Positions 57,573 through 64,000 of a stretch of DNA of 64,000 nucleotides are shown here, piece by piece. Origin of the DNA: Diphasiastrum complanatum (Eukaryota; Streptophyta; Lycopodiopsida; Lycopodiales; Lycopodiaceae); NCBI GenBank assembly GCA_029204225.1, contig CM055104.1, forward strand, positions 55,556,538-55,620,537, in the 5' to 3' direction. Each line of letters opens with the position of its first letter. Position 1 is the stretch's first letter. Below the pieces are notes generated by a model. It was not told the origin of the DNA. It was given only the letters and a program-made list of their open reading frames with translations, and searched no databases. The position numbers were made by a program, and so were the translations under genes.

Positions 57573-58174
57573 GCACAGTCCAAGCGTTCGCAACCCAAGC
57601 CCAGGTCTCCCAACTCTTCACCCTCACCTCCTCCCATTAGAAAAGATCTGGCTAGTACGTCCGCAATTCCATTGGTTGAGAGTCCTCCCCTAACCCCTGA
57701 TCTTCAACTGCACGATTCTCCTTCTATACATGCGGATGACCTAAATACAGTGGTGGATATGATTGTTTCTAATATTGATGCAACTGATTTAGAGTTGCAC
57801 ATCAGACTTTCCAATGAACCTAAAAACACATTTTTTGATTTTGAGAGGTACATTAATTTTGACTTGTATATAGCCAAGAAAATAGATGATCTCGGAAGAG
57901 AGTTTATGTTTTGTATAGATGATATTAATTTTGCAATGCATATCAAAGACCCGCATTGTAGGGAGCTAGAAGAGAAGATCTCCTATATCTTAGACACAGA
58001 AGTTGAATCCGCTTGTGCATACTATGTACATAAATACACATATACATTCACGAAGGAGATTTTTGTTGTATCTCCATTTTTTGGGCATCTGTTGAATAAA
58101 TAGAGAAAAGCCAAAAGGCCCCTCAGGCACACTAGCAAGGAGGCATCAATGTTCATCATCTCATACTATTCAAA
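57573..58174 (+). pseudogene. Fusion ORF, part 3: proline-rich linker and start of Ulp1-like region
   Basis: Continues in the frame of 51331-51423 once C2 and one GCAA copy are set aside. A basic, serine/proline-rich linker (SKRSQPKPRSPNSSPSPPP) leads to an acidic stretch and then DLGREFMFCIDDINF, LEEKISYILDTEVESACAYY and EIFVVSPFFGHLL. After a TAG at 58101 the frame goes on to FIISYYS and a splice donor AAA/GTAAGA at 58174-58175. LDTEVESACAYY resembles the L.D..I..Y region at the start of Ulp1/C48 domains, but on its own this is weak. The domain call rests mainly on the next exons. Confidence 0.55.
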
Positions 58175-58273
58175 GTAAGATAATTTCTTCTTTTAATATT
58201 TGTTTTCTGTAAGATTTGTTTTTTGGAAACTCTTATAGATTCTAGTAATTCATTGCTTGTCATTTTTTGGCAG

Positions 58274-58453
58274 CAAACATTGGAGTGTGCACGTCATATC
58301 CATGAAAGTGGATTCTATTGGAAGCTGCACACCTGTGTGCATAACAATGAATTCTTTGCATGTCACCCATTCCATGATTAAGTCCATGTACAAGAGGATG
58401 GTGGAGCTATTGCCCAGGCCGGATGTATTTACATAGAGATTGTTGATGCAAAG
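58274..58453 (+). pseudogene. Ulp1/C48-like exon with catalytic His candidate
   Basis: Acceptor TTTTTTGGCAG at 58263-58273, donor GTAAAA at 58454. In the frame carried over from the previous exon it reads NKHWSVHVISMKVDSI then ITMNSLHVTH; C48 peptidases have HW.L.VI......I...DSL, so His at 58278-58280 would be the catalytic histidine and the usual Asp reads Asn. The frame meets TAG near the end. The +2 frame is open in the second half (CIYIEIVDAK) and joins exon 3 in phase, so an indel probably lies near 58420. Confidence 0.5.
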
Positions 58454-58551
58454 GTAAAAAGAATCTTTTTACATATTTTATTTGCATAATGGCATGGAGT
58501 TTAGAATTATATTGAATTATAATTTAACAATTTTTCGTTGTGATTTTTCAG

Positions 58552-58664
58552 TCTTCGCAACAAGACGATGCTTTCAGCTGTGGATGGTATTCAATCTGGA
58601 ATGTCAAATCGTTCTTGGATTGGTATATGGTGCAACCTCTAGATACTAATATCCATGAGGTATT
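58552..58664 (+). pseudogene. Ulp1/C48-like exon with catalytic Cys candidate
   Basis: After a TTTTTCAG acceptor the exon reads SSQQDDAFSCGWYSIWNVK then SFLDWYMVQ. C48 peptidases end with Q.....DCG.....; here Q, spacing and CG match, with Cys at 58579-58581. The exon is cut by the 5' LTR of element D at 58665, so its end lies outside the window. Family activity would be removal of SUMO or related modifiers; this copy is dead. Confidence 0.52.
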
Positions 58665-59319
58665 TGTGAAAATTGTCAACATTTCCTAGCTAGTTTGAGG
58701 CCTAAATTGGCTAAAATTGTAAATAGTTTTGGTTCTGGAGTTTCACACGTGTGAACCAGGCCACAATGTTTTTATTTACTGTATTTTTTCAGTATGATGA
58801 AGTGTCAAACTTCATACCCTTCAAAATGAGACCATTTTGATGTATTTTGGTCATATAAGCCATTTTTAGCTATTTTTCCTATATAGGGAATATCTAGGGT
58901 CAAGTACCTTCTAGAGAGAGGAGAGAGAGTCATCTTCCTCATCCATAAATAGTAGGGAAGTCGTGGAAAACAGGTTGGAGAAACCTTTTGTATGCTTCAT
59001 TGAGATCAATAGATCATTGTCATTGTTTCTTCCTCCATTGAGAGCATTGTTGTGTGTATTGTCTTCAAGCTATTGTGTATGATCTTAGGTGATTTCCAAA
59101 AGTGGTAGGCTGATGTATTATGGACTGTATAATGCTGTTTTGGGCCGCACTTGATGTTTATGGAAGTTTCCATTTGTGATAAATGCTTTTTGATCAAGTT
59201 CTTTGCATTCTAGGTAGCATAGAATGTGTTGCCAATTCCTAGCTTATGTAGTTTGGAGTGCAAGCATTCAAGCCAATGATGTTGGAGTTTAGATCCACTT
59301 AGGATCTGTATTTTTCACA
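58665..59319 (+). repeat. 5' LTR of D
   Basis: 655 bp, TGTGAAAATTG to TTTTTCACA. Palindrome TTCACACGTGTGAA at 58742-58755. Its first 30 bp are identical to the start of the 3' LTR at 63971-64000. Confidence 0.9.
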
Positions 59320-59331
59320 TGGTATCAGAGC
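59320..59331 (+). other. D primer-binding site
   Basis: TGGTATCAGAGC, exact tRNA-iMet match, directly abutting the LTR. Confidence 0.92.
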
Positions 59332-60491
59332 TGGTTGGCTTCTATTTACAGTAAGTATTCCATTTTTGGTGATATTTGGATGTTTGATCAAGTTCTAGCA
59401 TGATTTTGCATTGCTTTGTTGATCAAATCTTACTAACCTTTGTTTTGTGAGTTGAACTTGTGGATCAAAAGCATATTTCAGGTCTATTGAAGATCAGAGG
59501 CTGAAAAGAAACTATTTTGGATCAGATCATAACACCTAATCATTTGTGATTGTGAGGCTTGTGCATATTCAATACTAACAATGTTCTTTTCAATCCTATT
59601 GTTGACAATCTCCATTCTTGGATGAACACTCTCCTTAAGTGGATGAAACTTCTCCTTAAGTGGATGACAAATGCTCTTTTGAGTGAGTTGTAATTCTCCT
59701 AAAGGCTGAGCAAAGCTCCCATTTGGATGAAAGATCCCCTTTTTTGGGTGAACATATTGTAAGCTCCATTGTGAAGAGCATATTGTAAAGATTGTCATCA
59801 ATTTTGGCATAAATTTTGGTGTACTTTGTTGAGCATGTAAGTAACTCTCCTTATGTAATTTGATTGGAGCATTTGCTGGAAGGTGTTAACCATTATGCAA
59901 GTGTGTTTTCAGGTTCTTAACAGGTTGAGGAACATTCTCATGTGAAGTGATCTTAGATCTACATCTAAACACCAAGATTTGACAAGATAGTGAAGCTAGT
60001 CTTGTGATTCACTAAGTGTGCTCATTCATTCACCTCTAAATCTTGTATTTATCACTTGCTGGAGTTTATAAACTTTTAGAAGTGTGGTTTACATGTGGTT
60101 TTACAGGTTGAATCAATATCTTAGTGTGTTGATCATATGTTGATCAAGTTTGTTCATTGCTAGGTAATCTTGGCATCCTAGTTTTGGGTATTTTCTAAGA
60201 ATGCAAGTAACTCTTCACACCATAACTTGATTTGGTCACTTGCTGGAAAGTTTGAGAGCTTAAGCAAGAGTGTGTTCAGGTTGGTTTGATTTTGTAATCC
60301 ATTCTTAGTGTGTGCAAAGTGTTGCATGTGTTTCAATCTTCCTTTCTATGCTTGGAAACCATCTAGGTTCAAGATAGAAGTGTTTTAGGGTCCTAAATCT
60401 TCATAGATCTCTTTATCTATCATTTGTTGAGAGAAAAGTGAGTGCTAAGTGCTTTAGGACAGAACCTAAAAGTTGAAGAAACATTAGAATC
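59332..60491 (+). other. D leader; no gene
   Basis: About 1.16 kb with short frames only. A small internal repeat (GGATGAA-type, 59620-59760) gives a pseudo-repetitive minus-strand frame. Confidence 0.6.
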
Positions 60492-60632
60492 ATGGCTTCC
60501 AATGGTGGGATCATGCTAGAGTCTAGTGAAAGGTTGAGTTCATCAAACTACTCTACTTGGAAAGTGAGGATGGAGTCCTTACTTGAGTTGAATGAACTCA
60601 TGGATTTAGGGTTGAGGGCAAGGTGGAGGTGA
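60492..60632 (+). pseudogene. D gag, N-terminal part only
   Basis: MASNGGIMLESSERL and NYSTWKVRMESLLELNELM match X gag, then the frame leaves the family sequence after LNELMDL and meets TGA at 60630. About 500 bp (most of the capsid domain) are deleted compared with X, and the deletion changes frame. Confidence 0.85.
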
Positions 60633-63600
60633 AGAGGCTTTCTTCACAAAAGGCAAATTCAAGGGCAAAGGTAAAGGCAAAGGGAAATGGTCCAAAGGTG
60701 GTAACTTTGATCATGATGATCACTCTTCCTCTTCCTCTTCTACTAAGAACAATAAGTCAAAGTTCAAGTGCTTTTATTGTGGGATAAAAGGTCATTTTGC
60801 AAATGAATGTTATAAGAAGAAAAGAGAGCAAGGAGAGAGGCAAGGAAATCTTACAATAGATGAGGAAGAACATAACACATGTGAATCACTTGTTATGACT
60901 TCAAGTTTGTTAGCCAACATAGATGATAATGATCCTTGGTGGATTGATAGTGGAGCCTCATCTCACATGACAAGACATAAGGAATACCTTACATCCTTAT
61001 TGTCTTATGAGGGAGAAGGTAACATCATCTACACTGCAAATGATGGTCAATGTGACATCAAAGGCATAGGCACTATTCCTATTTCCCTTTCAACAAATAG
61101 GAAAGCAAATCTTGAAAATGTCTTGTACATTCCTTCAATCACTAAGAATTTGCTTAGTGTAAGTCAAATGATTGACAAAGGACTTGATGTGGAGTTCATT
61201 GGAGATGCATGTTTGATAAGTAAATGTGGATCCTTGATTGCTCAAGGTAGGAGGCATGGTAAACTTTTCAAGCTTGATGCATGTGTGATCTCTAATCATG
61301 AAGGATGTATGGCTAGGGAGCAATTGACAAACCAAGAAGTTTGGCACAAGAGGTTGGGCCATCCCAACTTCAAATCTTTGGAGGTAATGGCAAAGAAAGA
61401 GCTTGTTCTTGGTCTCCCTAAAAGTCTTGTTGCAAACAATAGTGTTTGTGAACATTGTGCCTTGTCCAAATCTCATAGACTTGCTTATTCTAGATCTACT
61501 TCTAGATCTAAAGAAGCTTTTCAACTTGTGCATTCTGATATTCATTCTTCTAGTACAACTAGCAATGGTGGGGCAAAGATGTATGCAACTTTCATTGATG
61601 ACTTTAGTAGGTATACTTGGATCTATCTTCTTAAAAGTAAGGATGAAGTGTTTGCTGCATTTGTCAAGTTCAAGAATGAAATGGAAAACCAATTCAATAC
61701 AAAGATCAAATGCTTAAGATCTGATAATGGAGGGGAATACACCTCAAATAGGTTCAAAGACTTTTGTATAGCACATGGGATTAAGAGGGAGATGTCTAGT
61801 CCTAGGACTCCACAACAGAATGGAGTGGCCGAGAGGAAGAATAGAACCCTTTGTGAATGTGCCAAGGCAATGAGACTACATGCTAATCTTGCTAAGTCTT
61901 TTTGGGGGGAAGCTTTAGCATGTGCTAACTATCTATGTAATAGATGGACAAGTGCTTCCTTGGATGGTAAAACTCCTCATGAGGTTCTTTATGGTAGAAG
62001 GCCGAGTGTCAAGCATTGTAGGATCTTTGGATGTACATGTTTTGTCAATATCACACTTGATGATAGAACTAAAGAAGATCCTTCATCAAAGAAGGGTGTG
62101 TTTGTTGGCTATAGTGAAGTAAGCAAGGCTTACAAAGTGTACATTCCTTCTACAAAGAAAGTTGTCATAAGTAGGGATGTCATCTTTCATGAAGAGAATG
62201 TTTCCAATGTTGTTGATGTTGATGTTGATGTGCCTACTAATCATCATGATGTGCAAGATGTCTTGGATGAAGATGGAGATGCCACTCCAAAGCAAACTTC
62301 AAGGAAGACTCAAAGGCAAAGGGCTAAGCCATCAAGGCTAACCTATGATGAAAAAGGAAAGCAAGTGGTGGACAACTCTAACTTTGCTTTTCTTACCTCT
62401 TTTGATGAACCAACTTGTGTAGGTGAAGCAATTCAAAAGAAGGAATGGATCCAAGCCATGGATCATGAGCATCAAGCACTCATCAAAAGCAACACATGGA
62501 GGTTGGTAAAGCTTCCAAAGGACAAGAAGGCAATTGGTTGTAAGTGGATCTTCAAGATCAAGACAAATCAAGATGGATCAATCAACAAGTACAAGGCAAG
62601 GTTGGTGGAAAAGGGGTATGCTCAAGAATATGGTATTGACTATGATGAGACCTTTGCACCCGTGGCAAAGATGGTAACTATTCGAATCCTAATCTCTCTT
62701 GCAACTCTTTATGATTGGGATATGTGGCAAATGGATGTTACTAATGCCTTCTTGAATGGTGATCTTGAAGAAGATATTTACATGGAGCAACCCGAGGGCT
62801 ATGTTTCACATGATGAGCCTAATCATGTGTGCTATCTCCAAAAGAGTTTGTATGGGCTAAAGCAAGCACCAAGGAGTTGGTATGCTAAGCTCAATTCCTT
62901 CTTACTTTCTCAAAACTTTGTTATGAGTGAGTATGATCATTCTCTCTACTTTAGATTGAATGAAAATGATATCACTTTACTTTTGATCTATGTTGATGAC
63001 ATTATCTTAAGTGGTGGTAACAATCTAGATATAGATGAAATCAAGATGGCACTCAAAAGAGAGTTTGAAATTCAAGATCTTGGTAAACTTCATTATATCT
63101 TAGGAATAGAGATTATTAGAACTTCTAGATCTACATTCATATGTCAAGAAAAGTATGTTAACTCTATTCTAAAAAGGTTTCATATGGAAGATTGTAAAGT
63201 TGTTTCTACTCCTATGGAATCAAATGTAAAGCTAACTACAAGAAGTAATGAAAGATCCTTCAAGGACATTACTCTCTATAGAAAGCTAATAGGATCTCTT
63301 ATATGGTTAACCATCACAAGACCTGATCTAAGCTTTGTGGTTGGTAAACTAAGTCAATTTATGCAAGATCCTAGTGAGGCTCATTGGAAGCTAGGAAAGA
63401 GAGTACTTAGATACATCTCGGGATCTAGAGATTTTGGCATCTTGTATGGAGGTACTACACCTAACCTTTGTGGATTTTCAGATTCAGATTTTGCAGGTGA
63501 TCAAATGGATAGGAAGTCAACAAGTGCCTTTGCAATCTATCTTGGAGATGGAGTGGTCTCATGGCTATCAAAGAAGCAACCAACTATCTCTCTATCTTCC

Positions 63601-63921
63601 ACCGAAGCCGAGTACAAGGCATTAACAACATGCACCAAGGAGATTCTTTGGATCAAGAGGATGTTATTGGATCTTCACTTGCTGGAACCAGAGAAGACTC
63701 CAATCATACTTTGTGATAACCTTTCAGCCCAAAGCTTGGCAAGCAATCCTGTTTTTCATGCAAGGAGCAAGCACATTGAGATTGCTCACCATTTTGTGAG
63801 AGATCAAGTCATTGCCAAAGAGGTGGAGCTTCAACATGTCTCTTCAAAGGAGTGTGTGGCTGATATCTTCACCAAACCATTGGGAAAGGACCTATATTTA
63901 ATGCATAGATCTAATCTTTGA
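60613..63921 (+). CDS. D gag end plus complete pol (protease, integrase, RT, RNase H)
   Basis: One uninterrupted frame. It begins inside gag (KGKFKGKGKGK, zinc knuckle CFYCGIKGHFANEC at 60769-60810), then, from the first ATG at 60895, protease WWIDSGASSHMTRH, GAG-pre-integrase VWHKRLGHPNFK, integrase (HSDIHSSS, FIDDFSRYTW, RSDNGGEYTSN, NGVAERKNRT: D, D, E all present), RT (CKWIFKIKTNQDGS, QMDVTNAFLNG, LYGLKQAPRSWY, LLLIYVDDIILSG) and RNase H (DSDFAGDQMDRKS, SLSSTEAEYKAL, ARSKHIEIAHHF, CVADIFTKPLG). The pol part is 1008 residues from 60895, normal for copia. Natural translation would start at the gag ATG, now out of frame, so pol may be untranslated. Confidence 0.93.
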
Positions 63922-63970
63922 ATGTGCTCAAAGACTATGTTGAAACTAGCATCCAATGTTGAAGAGGGAG

Positions 63971-64000
63971 TGTGAAAATTGTCAACATTTCCTAGCTAGT
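63971..64000 (+). repeat. 3' LTR of D (first 30 bp)
   Basis: TGTGAAAATTGTCAACATTTC, identical to the 5' LTR start, preceded by the polypurine tract and cut by the window edge. Confidence 0.9.

Larger units (their letters stand above)
58665..64000 (+). mobile_element. Copia D: nearly intact element running off the window
   Basis: 5' LTR 58665-59319, primer site 59320-59331, gag start 60492, pol to 63921, polypurine tract GAAGAGGGAG at 63961-63970, 3' LTR from 63971. The 5' flank is GTATT; the matching duplication should lie outside the window. Pol has no internal stop. Gag has lost about 500 bp, so the element could not move by itself. Confidence 0.92.

Noticed and set aside
61135-62571. Minus-strand frames up to 185 codons inside D pol
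   Set aside because: Antisense shadows of an intact 1008-residue pol; no motif of their own.

Overview
The window reads as plant nuclear DNA, most likely a repeat-dense, gene-poor stretch of a seed-plant chromosome. The evidence is Ty1/copia and Ty3/gypsy LTR retrotransposons with plant-type primer-binding sites (TGGTATCAGAGC for copia, a tRNA-Asp-like TTTGGCACCGTTGTCGGGGA site for one gypsy element), a CACTA (En/Spm) transposase remnant, an intron-containing plant quinoprotein (polyvinyl-alcohol-dehydrogenase-like) pseudogene, long CT microsatellites and AT-rich introns. No bacterial-type operon, rRNA, tRNA or CRISPR array was seen. I cannot name the species.

Layout. 1-971: 3' end of a copia element. 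972-8827: left arm of a large inverted duplication holding a copia-A/copia-B chimera, a CACTA transposase fragment and a gypsy fragment. 8828-30690 (spacer): unexplained ORFs, an LTR-like repeat, gypsy G1 (minus), deleted copia E1 (plus), gypsy pieces including G2 (minus), two CT microsatellites, and a quinoprotein pseudogene whose last exon runs in frame into a copia RNase H. More copia and gypsy fragments follow. 30690-37015: right arm of the duplication, reversed and with a 1.5-kb deletion. 37172-40400: a second copy of the LTR-like repeat and copia E2 (minus). 40454-44082: copia C1, an internally deleted sister of C2.

44083-64000 is the most interesting part. Removing three copia insertions (X 45970-51266 with TSD CTCCA, C2 51424-57568 with TSD GCAA, D from 58665 onward) leaves one broken plus-strand unit. 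It begins at 45654 with a histone H3-like tail and a histone fold that has CENH3-like features (longer loop 1 with an RW motif). It then continues in one reading frame, apart from four stop codons, into a basic proline-rich linker and an apparent Ulp1/C48 cysteine-protease-like domain spread over introns. Ahead of it lie a 160-bp tandem repeat rich in ACGTG motifs and a divergent 139-codon ORF with similar repeated leader motifs in mirror orientation.

Element X is itself unusual. It has paired LTRs, a TSD, gag and protease, but integrase, reverse transcriptase and RNase H are absent, and a 483-codon ORF of unknown type sits in their place. Element D carries an uninterrupted protease-integrase-RT-RNase H frame but has a deletion in gag. 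A palindrome, TTCACACGTGTGAA (G-box core CACGTG), recurs in the LTRs of X, C1/C2 and D although these LTRs otherwise look unrelated. All alignments and homologies here were made by eye; none was checked by database search.
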